The notes under the pieces: model-generated
The model's database searches: none
Seen by the model: the letters and a program-made list of their open reading frames with translations, nothing else
Told to the model about the DNA's origin: nothing
Shown here: one piece after another, positions 8,581 through 19,372 of the stretch
Layout: every line of letters begins with the position of its first letter
Numbering within the stretch: position 1 is the stretch's first letter
Translations under genes and position numbers: made by a program
From: Brevundimonas sp.
Lineage (GTDB): Bacteria; Pseudomonadota; Alphaproteobacteria; Caulobacterales; Caulobacteraceae
NCBI RefSeq assembly: GCF_030682035.1
Contig: NZ_JAUXQZ010000045.1
Coordinates: 124,001-188,000 of the forward strand
Direction of reading: 5' to 3'
Length of the DNA: 64,000 nt

Positions 8581-10435
8581 GGCCTCCGGCGGGCCGTTCG
8601 GCCGCTTGCGCCGCATGGACCAAGGCGACGATCCGGTCGGCTGCTTCGTCCGCTGAGCAGGCCGAGGCGTCGATCCGTAGTTCGGGCGCTTCCGGCGCCT
8701 CATAGGGGCTGTCGATGCCTGTGAAATGGCTCAACTGGCCTGCCCGCGCCTTGGCGTAGAGACCCTTCACATCCCGCGCCTCCGCCACCTCCAGGGGGAC
8801 GTCGATGAAGACCTCGATGAACTCGCCCGGCTCCATCCGCTCGCGCGCCATCCGGCGTTCCTCGCGGAAGGGCGAGATGAAGGACACCAGCACGATCAGG
8901 CCCGCGTCGGTCATCAGCCGCGCCACCTCGGCCACGCGGCGGACGTTCTCGACCCGGTCGGCGTCGGTGAAGCCGAGGTCGCGGTTCAGGCCGTGGCGGA
9001 CATTGTCGCCGTCCAGCAGCACCGAATGCAGGCCCTCGGCAAACAGCCGCTGTTCGACGCGGTTGGCGATGGTGGACTTGCCGGCGCCGGACAGGCCGGT
9101 GAACCACAGCACCAGCGGCGACTGCCGCTTCAGTGCAGCGCGATCGGTTCGGCTGACGGTCAGGGCCTGCGGATGGATGTTCGCCGCACGGCGCAGGGCG
9201 AAGCGGATCATACCGGCGCCGGCGGTCTCGTTGGTTATCCGGTCGATCAGGATGAAGCCCCCCAGGTCGCGACTGACGGCATAGGGCTCGAAGGCGACTG
9301 GCGCATCGAGCGCCAGGGTGCACAGTCCGATGTCGTTAAGGCTGAGGGTCGGCGCGGCGAGCAATTCTCCGGTATCGACATTGACCTTGTGCCGCAGGTC
9401 GCTGATCCGCGCCGCCACCGTCTCCGCGCCCAGTTTCAGCCAGTAGGACCGGCCGGGCAGCAGGGGGCGGTCGGACATCCAGACCAGATGGGCCTCGAAC
9501 TGGTCCGCGACTTCGGGTGGAGCCTCGGCGGCGGCGATCAGGTTCCCGCGCGAGACGTCCACCTCCGGCGTCAAGGTCAGGGTCACGGACTGGCCGATCC
9601 GGGCCTCGTCAAGATCACCGTCCATGGTGACGATGCGGTCGATGGTAGCGCTGACGCCCGAGGGCAGGACACGGACGGCGTCTCCCGGACGAGCCTTGCC
9701 CACGACGATCCTGCCCGCGAAGCCCCGGAAGTCCGCATTCGGCCGGCTGACGCCCTGTACCGTCATACGCAGCGGGCCGGGCGCGGCTTCAGCGAGGCCG
9801 ACGGTCTTCAGATGGGCCATCAGGCCGGGACCGGCGTACCAGGATGTCAGACCGCCCGGCGCCGAAACATTCTCGCCTGTCCGGGCGCAGGTCGGGATGG
9901 CGGTGATGTCGGTCAGGCCAATCTGGTCGGCGAAGGCGCAATAGTCGGCGACGATGGAGTCGAAGCGGCCCTGGGCTCCCTCAACCAGGTCCATCTTGTT
10001 CACCGCCAGCACGACGCGACGGACGCCCAGCAGGGCCAGAAGCCGGCTATGCCGTCGCGTCTGGGTCAGCACCCCCTTGCGCGCATCGACCAGGACGATG
10101 CCCAGGTCCGCCGTCGAGGCGGCGGTGACCATGTTGCGCGTGTACTGCTCATGCCCCGGTGTGTCGGCCAGGACGAAGCGGCGCTTGCCGATGTCGAAGA
10201 AGCGGTAGGCGACGTCGATGGTGATGCCCTGCTCGCGCTCGGCCGCCAGACCGTCGACGAGGAAGGACAGATCCGGGGAGCCGTCGAGGTCAGGCAGGGC
10301 CGCGATCTGATCGGAGGGGATCGCGCCGGCGTCGTACAACAGACGGCCGATCAGGGTCGATTTGCCATCATCAACCGAGCCGCAGGTGATCAGGCGGACG
10401 ACTTCCTTCGGGCCGATGTCATGCAGCGCCACCAT
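8561..10435 (-). CDS. cysNC: Bifunctional sulfate adenylyltransferase subunit 1 / adenylylsulfate kinase (CysNC)
   Basis: About 624 residues from the ATG at 10435; the track ORF to 10762 is over-extended through cysD. The N-terminal GTPase (CysN) has the P-loop [17 protein letters not shown] and NKMD. The C-terminal APS kinase (CysC) has [19 protein letters not shown] and FISPFREER. Together with CysD it makes APS from sulfate and ATP, driven by GTP hydrolysis, then phosphorylates it to PAPS. The start shares one base with the cysD stop (TGATG). CysN/CysC fusion is common in alphaproteobacteria. Confidence 0.95.
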   Translation of the reverse strand: MVALHDIGPKEVVRLITCGSVDDGKSTLIGRLLYDAGAIPSDQIAALPDLDGSPDLSFLVDGLAAEREQGITIDVAYRFFDIGKRRFVLADTPGHEQYTRNMVTAASTADLGIVLVDARKGVLTQTRRHSRLLALLGVRRVVLAVNKMDLVEGAQGRFDSIVADYCAFADQIGLTDITAIPTCARTGENVSAPGGLTSWYAGPGLMAHLKTVGLAEAAPGPLRMTVQGVSRPNADFRGFAGRIVVGKARPGDAVRVLPSGVSATIDRIVTMDGDLDEARIGQSVTLTLTPEVDVSRGNLIAAAEAPPEVADQFEAHLVWMSDRPLLPGRSYWLKLGAETVAARISDLRHKVNVDTGELLAAPTLSLNDIGLCTLALDAPVAFEPYAVSRDLGGFILIDRITNETAGAGMIRFALRRAANIHPQALTVSRTDRAALKRQSPLVLWFTGLSGAGKSTIANRVEQRLFAEGLHSVLLDGDNVRHGLNRDLGFTDADRVENVRRVAEVARLMTDAGLIVLVSFISPFREERRMARERMEPGEFIEVFIDVPLEVAEARDVKGLYAKARAGQLSHFTGIDSPYEAPEAPELRIDASACSADEAADRIVALVHAAQAAERPAGGLRPRIR

Positions 10436-11340
10436 CAGAAATAGCCCTCGCGCTTCTTCCGCTCCATCGAGGCCGACGGATCGTGGTCGATGGCCCGGCC
10501 CTGACGTTCTGACACGGAGGCCTCCGCGACCTCGCGGACCACGGCCTCGAGGGAGTCTGCATCGCTGTCGATGGCGGCGGTCAGGGGCCAGCAGCCGAGG
10601 GTGCGGAAGCGGACCCGGCGCATCCGGGCGGTCTCGCCGGGCCGCAGCGGCAGGCGATCGTCGTCGAGCATCAGCAGGGCTCCGTCGCGCTCGATCACCG
10701 GCCGGTCGGCGGCGAAATAGAGCGAGGGCAGACCGATGTTTTCGCGCTGAATGTAGCGCCAAACATCCAGCTCGATCCAGTTCGACAGGGGGAAGACCCG
10801 CACCGACTCCCCATCGTTCAGGCGGGTGTTGTAGAGGTTCCAGAGCTCGGGACGCTGGCGTTTGGGATCCCAGCCGTGCGCCGCCGTGCGAACCGAGACG
10901 ATCCGCTCCTTGGCCCGGCTCTTCTCCTCGTCGCGGCGGGCGCCACCGAAGGCCGCGTCGAACCGGCCCTCATCCAGCGCCTGTTTAAGGCCTTGGGTCT
11001 TCCACAGATCGGTGTGGACGCTCGCCCCATGATCGAACGGGTTGATGCCCTCCGCCTCGGCCTCGGGATTGCGATGAACCAGCAGCCGCATGCCCGCCGC
11101 GGCCGCGGCCTGGTCGCGGAAGACGTACATCTCGCGGAATTTCCACATCGTATCGACGTGAAGCAGGGGGAAGGGCGGCACGGCGGGGAAAAAGGCCTTG
11201 CGCGCGAGATGTAGCAGAACCGCCGAGTCCTTGCCGCCCGAGAACAGCAGCACGGGCCGTTCGCACTCGGCGACGACCTCCCGGAAAATGTGAATAGCCT
11301 CGGCCTCAAGTGCGCCAAGGACGTCGTCGTGTAGCCGCAT
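10435..11340 (-). CDS. cysD: Sulfate adenylyltransferase subunit 2 (CysD)
   Basis: 301 residues, the usual CysD length. The PP-loop ATP pyrophosphatase motif SGGKDS lies near residues 34-39, and the family block [10 protein letters not shown] is present. It transfers AMP from ATP to sulfate in complex with CysN. It starts 38 bases after the RidA gene of the aromatic operon on the same strand, so read-through is possible, although the pathways are unrelated. No strong ribosome site is visible before the ATG. Confidence 0.95.
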   Translation of the reverse strand: MRLHDDVLGALEAEAIHIFREVVAECERPVLLFSGGKDSAVLLHLARKAFFPAVPPFPLLHVDTMWKFREMYVFRDQAAAAAGMRLLVHRNPEAEAEGINPFDHGASVHTDLWKTQGLKQALDEGRFDAAFGGARRDEEKSRAKERIVSVRTAAHGWDPKRQRPELWNLYNTRLNDGESVRVFPLSNWIELDVWRYIQRENIGLPSLYFAADRPVIERDGALLMLDDDRLPLRPGETARMRRVRFRTLGCWPLTAAIDSDADSLEAVVREVAEASVSERQGRAIDHDPSASMERKKREGYF

Positions 11341-11378
11341 GGTCTAGCTGTGGCCCCCGAATCGCGCGGCGCCAACCC

Positions 11379-11774
11379 TCACGCGGGGACGACGGCGGTG
11401 GTCTCGATCTCCACGCGGGCCGCGTCCTCGATCAGTCCCTTGACCTCGACCACGGCCATGGCCGGGTAGTGCAGTCCGATCAGCTCGCGCCAGGCCGCGC
11501 CGATGTCGCGGAGGGCGGCCAAATACTCGCTCTTGTCGACCACGTACCAAGTCATTCTGACGATATCTTCTGGGCCGGCGCCCGCTTCCGCAAGGACGGC
11601 GAGGGTGTTCTCCAGCGCCTGGCGGAATTGGCCGGCGAACCCCGTCTCGACAAACAGGCCTGCGGGTGTCCAGCCGATCTGGCCGGCGACGAAGACCGTG
11701 CGGCCGGTCGCTTCGATGCCGTTGGAATAGCCCTTGGGCCGAGGCCAGCCTTCGGGCAGCAGGACACGATTCAT
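11379..11774 (-). CDS. RidA-family protein, last gene of the aryl-CoA operon
   Basis: 131 residues from the ATG at 11774; the track ORF to 12146 is over-extended. It carries the RidA/YjgF pattern (FVAGQIGWTP, FRQALENTLAVL, the VEVKGLIEDAARVEIE end). RidA proteins deaminate reactive enamines and imines, which suits a pathway that makes amino-cyclohexenone CoA intermediates. The ATG overlaps the stop of the thioesterase gene (ATGA), so it belongs to the operon. In the described 2-aminobenzoate pathway an enamine/imine hydrolysis step is expected; assigning it here is inference. Confidence 0.85.
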   Translation of the reverse strand: MNRVLLPEGWPRPKGYSNGIEATGRTVFVAGQIGWTPAGLFVETGFAGQFRQALENTLAVLAEAGAGPEDIVRMTWYVVDKSEYLAALRDIGAAWRELIGLHYPAMAVVEVKGLIEDAARVEIETTAVVPA

Positions 11775-12193
11775 TCGGACGTCTCCACGAACGAGGTGAT
11801 ACGGGTGCGCAAGGGTTCTGGCCAGGGTTCGGGCTTCAGCGACGCGCCGACATAGACGATGGTCTGCGTCGCCTCGAAGCGCAGCTGACCGCCCGAACTG
11901 ATGCGATGGCGCAGGCCGCAGGAGGCGCCGCCAAGTCTGGTGACGGTCAGGGCGAAGGTCAACTCGTCCTCCAGCCGCGAGGGGGCGATGAAGCGGGCCT
12001 CGACGGCGGCGGTGGGGACGCTGACATGACGGTTGACGTGCAGTTCGCGGAAGGAGGCGTGCAGCGGCCCGGCGAACCAATCCTCGACGACCCCGTTCAG
12101 CATCTCGAAATAGCGCGGGAAGAAGACGATGCCTGCCGCGTCGCAATCGGCGAAGCGGACGCGGCGTTCGACCGTGAAAATCTGGCCCGTCAT
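11771..12193 (-). CDS. Acyl-CoA thioesterase, 4-hydroxybenzoyl-CoA thioesterase-like (hot-dog fold)
   Basis: 140 residues with the hot-dog signature RFADCDAAGIVFFPRYFEM; the Asp-containing segment DCDAAGIVF is the active-site region of 4-HBT-like enzymes. It probably hydrolyses an aromatic or dead-end CoA ester in this operon, releasing CoA. Its start overlaps the ligase stop (ATGA) and its stop overlaps the RidA start. The exact substrate is not evident. Confidence 0.85.
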   Translation of the reverse strand: MTGQIFTVERRVRFADCDAAGIVFFPRYFEMLNGVVEDWFAGPLHASFRELHVNRHVSVPTAAVEARFIAPSRLEDELTFALTVTRLGGASCGLRHRISSGGQLRFEATQTIVYVGASLKPEPWPEPLRTRITSFVETSE

Positions 12194-13794
12194 TTGGGCT
12201 CCTTGAGCCGGAAGCGCTGCAGCTTGCCGGTCTGGGTCTTGGGCAGGGCCTCGACGAAGTCGAGGCCGCGGGGGTATTTGTAGGGGGCGATGACGCCCTT
12301 GACGAAGGTCTGGAGCTCGGCGCGCAGGGCGTCGGAGGGGGCGTGGCCCTCGTTCAACACCACGAAGGCCTTCACGATCTGGCCGCGTTCGGGATCGGGG
12401 ACGCCGATCACCGCGGCCTCGGCCACGGCGGGGTGGCGCAGCAGGGCGTGCTCCACCTCGGGCGCGCCGATATTGTAGCCGGACGAGACGATCATGTCGT
12501 CGGATCGGGCCACGAACCAGAAGTATCCGTCCGTATCCTGACGGTAGATGTCGCCGGTCAGGTTCCAGCCGTTCTGGACATAGGCCGCCTGCCGGTCGTC
12601 ATCAAGGTAGCGGCAGCCGGTCGGGCCACGCACGGCGAGGCGGCCGGTCTCGCCGGGGGGCAGGGGTTTGCCGTCGGCGTCGATGATCCGGGCCTGATAG
12701 CCGGGCACGGCCTTGCCGGTGGAGCCGGGGCGGATGTTGTCACCGCGCGCGGATATGAAGACGTGGATCATCTCGGTCGAGCCGATGCCGTCGATGATGC
12801 GGACGCCGGTAGTCTCATGCCAGGCGTCCGAAGTGGCGGCGGGAAGGGCCTCTCCGGCCGAGACGCAGGTGCGCAGGGAGGACAGGTTGTGCCCGCCGGC
12901 CAGCTTCAGCAGGGCGCGGTAGCCGGTGGGGGCGGTGAACAGGGCGGTGGCCCTGTGACGAGCGATGGTCTCGGCCAGGGCTTCGAGGCCGGGGCGATCG
13001 GCGAAGGCCGTCGCGGCGCCGACGGCGGCCGGGAAGACCACCAGTCCGCCGAGGCCGAAGGTGAAGGCGATGGGCGGGGCGCCCACGACGATGTCGTCCT
13101 TCGTCAGGCCGACGATGTGGCGGCCGAACGTATCCGCCATGGCGAGGATGTCGCGATGGAAATGGACGCAGCCCTTGGGCCTGCCGGTGGTGCCCGAGGT
13201 GAAGGCGATCAGGGCGGGGTCGTCGGCGGCGGTGTCCACGGCGTCGAAGCGGTAACCGGCGGGCAGGGCCTGGGCGGCCTTCTGCAGCGCGGTCGAGTCC
13301 ATCACCTGCGTCAGCGATGTCGTCGCATTCCGGGCCTCGCTCACGGCGTCGGCGAGGGTCGAATAGACCAGAGCGCGGCTGATCCGGGCCTTGTCGATCA
13401 CCGTCGCCAATTCGGCCGCGCGCAGCATGGGCATGGTGGCGACCACGACGCCGCCAGCCTTGAGGATCGCAAACCAGGCCAGGACAGTCCAGGAGGAATT
13501 CGGGCCGTGCAGCAGTACGCGATTGCCCGGGACCAGGCCCATCTCCTCGACCAGCACCCGCGCCATCCGGCCCGAGATGGCGTCGACGCGGCTCCACGAG
13601 AATTCGTGGTCGAAGTCGATCAGGGCGCGGGCGTCGGGGCCGGCGGCGGCGAGCGCCCGGCGCAGCAACTCCACGCCGGCGTTCAGGCGCTCGGGATAGA
13701 CCAGTTCCGGCAGGTCGAAGACGAACTCCGGCTGCTGGTCCGTCGGCGGCAGATGGTCGAGGACGAACCGGTCGAGATGCGCGCTGGTCCCCAT
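12190..13794 (-). CDS. Aryl-CoA ligase (2-aminobenzoate/benzoate-CoA ligase type)
   Basis: 534 residues. The adenylate-forming core motifs are present: the P-loop FTSGTTGRPKG, the GIGSTEM segment, GDIYRQD and the C-terminal TQTGKLQRF with the catalytic lysine. The family activates an aromatic carboxylate with ATP and CoA. Its place beside a hybrid monooxygenase/OYE gene suggests 2-aminobenzoate or salicylate as substrate (inference). It overlaps the dehydrogenase stop by one base (TGATG). Confidence 0.88.
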   Translation of the reverse strand: MGTSAHLDRFVLDHLPPTDQQPEFVFDLPELVYPERLNAGVELLRRALAAAGPDARALIDFDHEFSWSRVDAISGRMARVLVEEMGLVPGNRVLLHGPNSSWTVLAWFAILKAGGVVVATMPMLRAAELATVIDKARISRALVYSTLADAVSEARNATTSLTQVMDSTALQKAAQALPAGYRFDAVDTAADDPALIAFTSGTTGRPKGCVHFHRDILAMADTFGRHIVGLTKDDIVVGAPPIAFTFGLGGLVVFPAAVGAATAFADRPGLEALAETIARHRATALFTAPTGYRALLKLAGGHNLSSLRTCVSAGEALPAATSDAWHETTGVRIIDGIGSTEMIHVFISARGDNIRPGSTGKAVPGYQARIIDADGKPLPPGETGRLAVRGPTGCRYLDDDRQAAYVQNGWNLTGDIYRQDTDGYFWFVARSDDMIVSSGYNIGAPEVEHALLRHPAVAEAAVIGVPDPERGQIVKAFVVLNEGHAPSDALRAELQTFVKGVIAPYKYPRGLDFVEALPKTQTGKLQRFRLKEPK

Positions 13795-14960
13795 CAGCCG
13801 CCTCCCGCCATGGCCGCCAGGGCCTGCCGGGCGATGACGATCTTCTGCACCTCGGACGCGCCCTCATAGATGCGCAGGGCGCGGATCTCGCGGTACAGCC
13901 GCTCGACTGGATGGCCGGAGACGACGCCGAGGCCGCCAAACAGCTGGACCGCCGCGTCGATGACTGCCTGGGCCTCGTCGGTGGCGTAGAGCTTGGCCAT
14001 GGCGGCCTCGCGGGTGACGCGCGGCGCGCCCTGATCCTTCAGCCAGGCGGCGCGGTAGATCAGCAGGGCCGAGGCGTCGATCTTCAGCGCCATGTCGGCG
14101 AGGGACGCCTGCACCAGCTGCAGGTCGCTCATCGGGGCGCCGAACAGCTTGCGGGAGACGGTGCGGGAGGCGGCCTCGCCGAAGGCGCGGCGTGAGAAGC
14201 CGAGCGCCGCCGCGGCGACGGTCGAGCGGAACACGTCGAGCGTGCCCATGGCGATGCGGAAGCCCTCGCCCGGCGCGCGGAGGATGCGGTCGCCGTCGAT
14301 GCGGCAGGCGTTGAAGCGGACCGTCGCCAGCGGATGGGCGGCCATCAGGGGGATGCGTTCGACGATCTCGAACCCAGGCGTGTCTGCATCGACGACGAAG
14401 GCGCTGAGGCCCTTGGCGCCGGGCGCCTCGCCGCTGCGGGCGAAGACGGTGTAGCGGTCGGCTAGGCCGCCGTTGGAGATGAAGGTCTTGGTCCCGTCCA
14501 GTATCCAGCCGTCGCCGTCGCGCCGGGCGGTCGTGGACAGGGCGGCGACGTCGGAGCCGGCCTCGGGCTCGGAGAGGGCGAAGGCGGCGATGGTCTCGCC
14601 GGCCGCCACGCCGGGCAGCCAGCGGGCCTTCTGGTCGTCCGTACCGAACAGGCTGATCGGGCCGGAGCCGAGGCCCTGCATGGCGAAGACGAAATCGGCC
14701 AGGCCCGAGCGGCGGGCGAGGGTCTCGCGCGTCAGGCACAGGGTTCGGACGTCCAGTTTTCCGTTAGCGTCGGGGACGGCGTTGTTGAGCCACCCGCCCT
14801 CGGCCAGCGCCTTGAGGATCGAGCGGCAATCGCCGTCGAGGTCGTGGTCGCCGTGCAGGTTCACCGCCTCCGTTCTGTCCGCCCAAGCGTCCAGATCAGC
14901 GGCGAAGGCGCGGTGGCGGTCGTCGAAGAAGGGCCAGTCGAGGAAGGTGCGGTCCGCCAT
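13794..14960 (-). CDS. Acyl-CoA dehydrogenase
   Basis: 388 residues, normal for the family. The FAD-binding blocks [11 protein letters not shown] and KTFISNGG are present, and the C-terminal [16 protein letters not shown] carries the usual catalytic glutamate region. In this operon it should oxidise an alicyclic CoA ester during ring breakdown (beta-oxidation-like steps). It begins three bases after the hydratase stop. Confidence 0.9.
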   Translation of the reverse strand: MADRTFLDWPFFDDRHRAFAADLDAWADRTEAVNLHGDHDLDGDCRSILKALAEGGWLNNAVPDANGKLDVRTLCLTRETLARRSGLADFVFAMQGLGSGPISLFGTDDQKARWLPGVAAGETIAAFALSEPEAGSDVAALSTTARRDGDGWILDGTKTFISNGGLADRYTVFARSGEAPGAKGLSAFVVDADTPGFEIVERIPLMAAHPLATVRFNACRIDGDRILRAPGEGFRIAMGTLDVFRSTVAAAALGFSRRAFGEAASRTVSRKLFGAPMSDLQLVQASLADMALKIDASALLIYRAAWLKDQGAPRVTREAAMAKLYATDEAQAVIDAAVQLFGGLGVVSGHPVERLYREIRALRIYEGASEVQKIVIARQALAAMAGGG

Positions 14961-14963
14961 GGC

Positions 14964-15776
14964 TCAGTTCCCCTCGAACACCGGCTCGCGCCTGGCGGCG
15001 AAGGCCTCATAGGCGCGGCGGAAGTCGTTGGTCTGCATGCAGATGGCCTGGGCCTGGGCCTCGGACTCGATGGCGGCGTCCAGGCTCATGTCCCATTCGA
15101 CGTTCAGCTGGTTCTTGGTGATGCCGTGGGCGAAGGTCGGCCCCTTGGCTAGCGAGCGCGCCAGTTCCAGTGCGGTCTCCATCAAGGCCTCGCCCTCGAC
15201 GACGCGGTTGTGGAAGCCCCAGCGCTCGCCCTCGTCGGCGGTCATGACCCGGCCGGTGAACAGCAGCTCTGACGCCCGGCCCTGACCGATCTGGCGGGGC
15301 AGGATGGCGCAGGCGCCCATGTCGCAACCGGCCAGCCCCACGCGGGTGAACAGGAAGGCCGTCTTCGTGCGCGGCGTAGCGATGCGCAGGTCCGAGGCCA
15401 TGGCCATGATCGCCCCGGCCCCGACGCAGACGCCGTCCAGCGCGGCGATCACGGGCTGGGGGCAGCCGCGCATGGCCTTGACCAGATCGCCGGTCATGCG
15501 GGTGAAGTCGAGCAGGGCCGGCATGGCCATTTCGGTCAGCGGGCCGATGATCTCGTGCACGTCCCCACCCGACGAGAAATTGCCGCCGGCGCCCGTGACG
15601 ATCACCACCTCGCAGTCGTCGGCGTGGACGAGCGCGCGGAACAGGTCGCGCATCTCGGCATAGGAGTCGAAGGTCAGCGGATTCTTCCGCTCGGGCCGGT
15701 TCAGGGTCAGGGTCGCGACGCCGTCGTCATCGACCGACCACAGGAAATGGGCCGCCTTGTAGTCGCGCGCCTTCAT
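14964..15776 (-). CDS. Enoyl-CoA hydratase/isomerase family protein
   Basis: 270 residues from the ATG at 15776; the ORF to 16307 is over-extended through the MarR gene. Crotonase-fold oxyanion blocks are visible ([11 protein letters not shown] and [13 protein letters not shown]). The second block [15 protein letters not shown] lacks the classic paired glutamates of hydratase and matches crotonases found in CoA-dependent aromatic clusters. It may hydrate a ring alkene or open the ring. The ATG overlaps the MarR stop (ATGA). Confidence 0.88.
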   Translation of the reverse strand: MKARDYKAAHFLWSVDDDGVATLTLNRPERKNPLTFDSYAEMRDLFRALVHADDCEVVIVTGAGGNFSSGGDVHEIIGPLTEMAMPALLDFTRMTGDLVKAMRGCPQPVIAALDGVCVGAGAIMAMASDLRIATPRTKTAFLFTRVGLAGCDMGACAILPRQIGQGRASELLFTGRVMTADEGERWGFHNRVVEGEALMETALELARSLAKGPTFAHGITKNQLNVEWDMSLDAAIESEAQAQAICMQTNDFRRAYEAFAARREPVFEGN

Positions 15777-16276
15777 CCGTTCAGCTCCTCGGGCGTGGTG
15801 GCGTGGAGCGACTGTTTGGTCAGCTCCAGCAGTCGGGTCAGATCGTCGGCCTCGGCCCCGGTCAGGCCGGCGAACAGGGCCTCGATCCAGCGTTCGTGGG
15901 CGCGGGCCATGACGGCGAAGCGCGCCTGTCCGGCGGCGGTCAGACGCACGCGCTGGACGCGGCGGTCGACCCCCGCCACGGCCTCGATCAGGCCGTCGGC
16001 CCGGAGCCGCGCGCCCAGGCCGGTGACATTGCCGTTGGACACCATCAGCATGCGCGAGACCTCGCCCATGGTCAGGCCCCCGGCGCCGGCCCGGTCGAGG
16101 GCCGACAGCATGTCGAAGCGGGGCAGGGTGGAGTCGAATTCGTCCCTGAGCCGCTGCGACACCGTCTGTTCGATGCGGGTGGAGCAGGTCAGCAGCCGCA
16201 GCCACAGACGCAGCGAGCGCTTGCCGTCGGGCGCGCCGCCCAGCCTGTCCGGCAGATGGGCGGCGGCGGGGCTCAC
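15773..16276 (-). CDS. MarR-family transcriptional regulator
   Basis: 167 residues from a GTG at 16276 that overlaps the SDR stop (GTGA); the track ORF to 16648 is over-extended. The winged helix is visible: [34 protein letters not shown] and [15 protein letters not shown] (wing). MarR repressors inside CoA-dependent aromatic operons commonly sense an aryl-CoA intermediate. A candidate operator lies at the first gene of the operon (19330-19343). Confidence 0.9.
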   Translation of the reverse strand: MSPAAAHLPDRLGGAPDGKRSLRLWLRLLTCSTRIEQTVSQRLRDEFDSTLPRFDMLSALDRAGAGGLTMGEVSRMLMVSNGNVTGLGARLRADGLIEAVAGVDRRVQRVRLTAAGQARFAVMARAHERWIEALFAGLTGAEADDLTRLLELTKQSLHATTPEELNG

Positions 16277-17034
16277 AGTTCGCCGCCCGCGACGGGTACG
16301 GCGGCACCGTTGACGCCCGAGGCGTTGTCGCCGCACAGCCAGACGATGGTCATGGCGACCTCGTCCGGGGTGATCAGCCGGCCTTGCGGGTTGGAGGCGG
16401 CCAGCGCCGCGCGGGCTTCCTCCTCGCTGCGGCCGGTCTTGCCGACGATGGCCTCGACCGAGCGGGCGACCAGGTCGGTGTCGGTGAAGCCCGGGCAGAC
16501 GGCGTTGACCGTCACGCCCTTCGAGGCGACTTCGAGCGCGAGCGCGCGGGTCAGACCGACGAGGCCGTGCTTGGCCGCGACATAGGCCGAGACGTAGGCA
16601 TAGCCCTTCAGGCCGGCCGTCGAGGCGACGTTGACGATCCGGCCCCATCGACGGGTCAGCATGCCCGGCAGAACCAGACGCGCGGCCTCTGCGGGCGCTT
16701 CCAGATTAAGGGCCAGCATGGCGCGCAAGGCTTCGGCGTCGGTCTGGAGGAAGGGGGCGGAGGTGGCCGCGCCGGCGTTGTTGATCAGGATGTCAATCGG
16801 GCCGAACCGGTCGCGACCCGCCTCGATGGCGGCCGCGAGGGCGTCCGGGTCCGTGACGTCGGCCGGGGCGGCGAAGGCGGCGTCGCCGACGCGGTCGGCG
16901 GTCTCGACCAGCCGATCGATGTGGCGGCCGATCAGGGTGACCTGACAGCCGGCCTCGGCCAGCCGGTCGGCGGTGGCGCGGCCGATGCCCGACCCGGCTC
17001 CGGTGACCACGGCGTGATGTCCGGTCAGGCTCAT
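16273..17034 (-). CDS. Short-chain dehydrogenase/reductase
   Basis: 253 residues from the ATG at 17034. It has the Rossmann motif TGAGSGIG, the NNAG block, and the catalytic Tyr/Lys in SAYVAAKHG with an upstream VASTAG serine. In this operon it should oxidise a hydroxyacyl-CoA intermediate, as a 3-hydroxyacyl-CoA dehydrogenase would. The start overlaps the monooxygenase stop (ATGA). Confidence 0.9.
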   Translation of the reverse strand: MSLTGHHAVVTGAGSGIGRATADRLAEAGCQVTLIGRHIDRLVETADRVGDAAFAAPADVTDPDALAAAIEAGRDRFGPIDILINNAGAATSAPFLQTDAEALRAMLALNLEAPAEAARLVLPGMLTRRWGRIVNVASTAGLKGYAYVSAYVAAKHGLVGLTRALALEVASKGVTVNAVCPGFTDTDLVARSVEAIVGKTGRSEEEARAALAASNPQGRLITPDEVAMTIVWLCGDNASGVNGAAVPVAGGEL

Positions 17035-19328
17035 ACGGATCCCACCTGCTGCTGGCGTTCGAGATTGCGGGCCAGCTGGGCGAAACCGGCGCGGTACTGG
17101 ACGGGCGGCTGGACCCCTCGCCAGCCCAGCTCGGCGGCGGCGCGCAGGCTCCAGTTCGGATCGGCCAGATGCGGCCGGGCCAGGGCGCACAAATCGGCGC
17201 GCCCGGCGGCGAGGATGCTGTTCACATGGTCGGTCTCATAGATGTTGCCGACGGCCATGGTGACCACCCCCGCTTCGTTGCGGATGCGGTCGCTGAGCGG
17301 GGTCTGGAACATCCGGCCGTAGACGGGCTGGCCGTCCAGCGTGGTCGATCCCGCAGACACGTCGATCAGGTCGCAGCCGGCCTCGGCGAAAGCGCGGGCG
17401 ATGGCCACCGAGTCCTCAGGCGTCAGGCCGTCCTCTACCCAGTCGCTGGCCGACAGGCGGACCGACATCGGCTTGTCGTCGGGCCAGGCTGCGCGCATGG
17501 CGGCGAAAACTTCCAGCGGGAAGCGCAGCCGGTTCTCGACGGGGCCGCCGTGGGTGTCAGCGCGGTGGTTCGACACCGGCGTCAGGAAGGACGATAGCAG
17601 ATAGCCGTGGGCGCAGTGCAGTTCGACCATGTCGAAGCCGGCCTCGTCGGCCCAGCCGACCGCGCGCACGAAGTCGTCGCGGACGCGGTCCATGTCGGCG
17701 CGGGTCATTTCGCGCGGAATCTGATCTTCGTCCGACCACGGAATGGCGGACGGAGCGATCAACGCCCAGCCGTCCTCGAGCGGCTGATCGGCGCGCGGCC
17801 CCCACGGCCGTTCAACCGAGCCCTTGCGCCCGGCGTGGGCCAGCTGGATGGCGATGCGCGAACCCTGGGCGTGGACGAAGCCGACGATCCTCTTCCAGGC
17901 GTCGCGATGCTCAGGGCTGTACATCCCCGCACAGCCGGGCGTGATCCGGGCGTCGGCCGAGACGTCGGTCATCTCGGTGAAGACCAGACCCGCGCCGCCC
18001 AGCGCCCGCCCGCCGAGGTGGACGAGATGGAAGTCGCCGACGGTCCCGTCCTCGGCCGAATACATGCACATGGGCGAGACGACGACGCGGTTGGGCAGGG
18101 TCAGGCCGCGCAGTTTCAGTGGTGCGAACATGGGCGGGGGTGGATTGTCTGTGGACGGAGCGCCGGCGTTGTCGGCGAACCAGCGCTCGACCCCGGTCAG
18201 GAAGTCGCGGTCGCGCAGGCGCAGGTTCTCGTGGCTGACGCGCTGGCTGCGGGTCAGCAGGCTGTAGGCGAATTGCAGCGGGTCGAGTCCGACATAGCGG
18301 TCGACCGTCTCGAACCATTCGGTGGAGTTGCGGGCCGCGCTCTGCAGCTTCAGCACCTCCACCCGGCGCTCTGCCTCATAGGCGGCCAGCGCCGCGTCCC
18401 GATCGCCCCCGTCGGTCAGGGCCCGGGCCAGGCGGATGGCGTCCTCGAAGGCCAGCTTGGTCCCTGAGCCGATCGAGAAGTGGGCCGTGTGCGCCGCGTC
18501 GCCCAGCAGCACCACCCTGCCGGCGCGCCAGTTGGAACAGGCCACGCGCGGGAAGTTCAGCCACGCTGAGCCGCGCAGGTGTTTGGCATTGCTCATCAGG
18601 GCATGGCCGCCCAGCCAGTCGGCGAACAGGCCCTCCGCCGCGCGGCAGGTCTGGTCGTGATCCATGGCCTCGAAGCCAAGGCCGCGCCATGTCGCCTCCG
18701 AACACTCCACGATGAAGGTCGAGGCGCCCGGTTCGAACTGGTAAGCGTGGGCCCAGATCCAGCCGTGGGGTGTCTCGACGAAGGCGAAGGTGAAGGCGTC
18801 GAAAGACTGTTTCGTGCCCAGCCAGATGTATTTGTTGGTCCGCACATCGATGTCGACGCCGAAGACCTCGGGATTGTCGTTGCGGACGCGGCTGTTCAGG
18901 CCGTCGGCGGCGACGATGACGTCGGCCGGCAGGGCGCGAATGTCGGCGACCTCGTCCTCGAACCTCAAATCGACTCCGAGCGACCGGGCGCGCTCTTGTA
19001 GGACGGTCAACAACCGTTGCCGCCCGATGCCCGCGAAACCATGCCCGCCGGAGCGGATGGTCCGGCCATGGATATGGACGTCGATGTCGTCCCAGTGGAC
19101 GAAGGCCGCTTCGATGGCGGCGGCAGTTTCCGGGTCGTTGGCCTTCAGATTGGCCAGGGTCTGGTCGGAGAAGACCACGCCCCAGCCGAAGGTGTCGTCC
19201 GCGCGGTTGCGCTCATGGACCACGACGTCGAGAGACGCATCACGCAGCTTCAGGGAAATGGCGAGGTACAGGCCGCCCGGCCCGGCGCCCACAACGGCGA
19301 TGCTTTTGACGGCTCGATCCGACGACAT
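17031..19328 (-). CDS. abmA: Hybrid flavoprotein: aryl-CoA monooxygenase / old-yellow-enzyme reductase (2-aminobenzoyl-CoA or salicylyl-CoA type)
   Basis: 765 residues in two halves. Residues 1 to about 380 form a group A FAD monooxygenase ([13 protein letters not shown] near the N-terminus and [17 protein letters not shown]). Residues about 395-765 form an old-yellow-enzyme FMN domain ([39 protein letters not shown]). This fusion is known from 2-aminobenzoyl-CoA monooxygenase/reductase of Azoarcus evansii and related salicylyl-CoA 5-hydroxylases. It would hydroxylate and then reduce the ring of the CoA ester. The ATG has no evident ribosome site and sits against an AAGCTT palindrome, so the transcript may be leaderless. 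It is the first gene of the operon. Confidence 0.88.
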   Translation of the reverse strand: MSSDRAVKSIAVVGAGPGGLYLAISLKLRDASLDVVVHERNRADDTFGWGVVFSDQTLANLKANDPETAAAIEAAFVHWDDIDVHIHGRTIRSGGHGFAGIGRQRLLTVLQERARSLGVDLRFEDEVADIRALPADVIVAADGLNSRVRNDNPEVFGVDIDVRTNKYIWLGTKQSFDAFTFAFVETPHGWIWAHAYQFEPGASTFIVECSEATWRGLGFEAMDHDQTCRAAEGLFADWLGGHALMSNAKHLRGSAWLNFPRVACSNWRAGRVVLLGDAAHTAHFSIGSGTKLAFEDAIRLARALTDGGDRDAALAAYEAERRVEVLKLQSAARNSTEWFETVDRYVGLDPLQFAYSLLTRSQRVSHENLRLRDRDFLTGVERWFADNAGAPSTDNPPPPMFAPLKLRGLTLPNRVVVSPMCMYSAEDGTVGDFHLVHLGGRALGGAGLVFTEMTDVSADARITPGCAGMYSPEHRDAWKRIVGFVHAQGSRIAIQLAHAGRKGSVERPWGPRADQPLEDGWALIAPSAIPWSDEDQIPREMTRADMDRVRDDFVRAVGWADEAGFDMVELHCAHGYLLSSFLTPVSNHRADTHGGPVENRLRFPLEVFAAMRAAWPDDKPMSVRLSASDWVEDGLTPEDSVAIARAFAEAGCDLIDVSAGSTTLDGQPVYGRMFQTPLSDRIRNEAGVVTMAVGNIYETDHVNSILAAGRADLCALARPHLADPNWSLRAAAELGWRGVQPPVQYRAGFAQLARNLERQQQVGSV

Positions 19329-19329
19329 A

Positions 19330-19343
19330 TTTTAAGCTTGAAA
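19330..19343. promoter_or_regulatory. Candidate MarR operator at the start of the aryl-CoA operon
   Basis: The sequence TTTTAAGCTTGAAA is a TTTN-AAGCTT-NAAA inverted repeat placed immediately before the monooxygenase start codon, inside a 44-base AT-rich gap after the LysR gene. MarR dimers bind such short palindromes. A repressor here would block transcription start of the operon. The assignment is inference from symmetry and position. Confidence 0.5.
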
Positions 19344-19372
19344 CAAAATCGGACGGGTGTCCAGAGGTCGGG

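Noticed and set aside
8726-10444. 572-codon plus-strand ORF opposite cysNC
   Set aside because: It is an antisense shadow: cysNC motifs are intact on the other strand and the product is low-complexity.
12343-13869. 508-codon plus-strand ORF opposite the CoA ligase
   Set aside because: It is the complement of a well supported ligase gene, with Gly/Asp-rich shadow composition and no domain.
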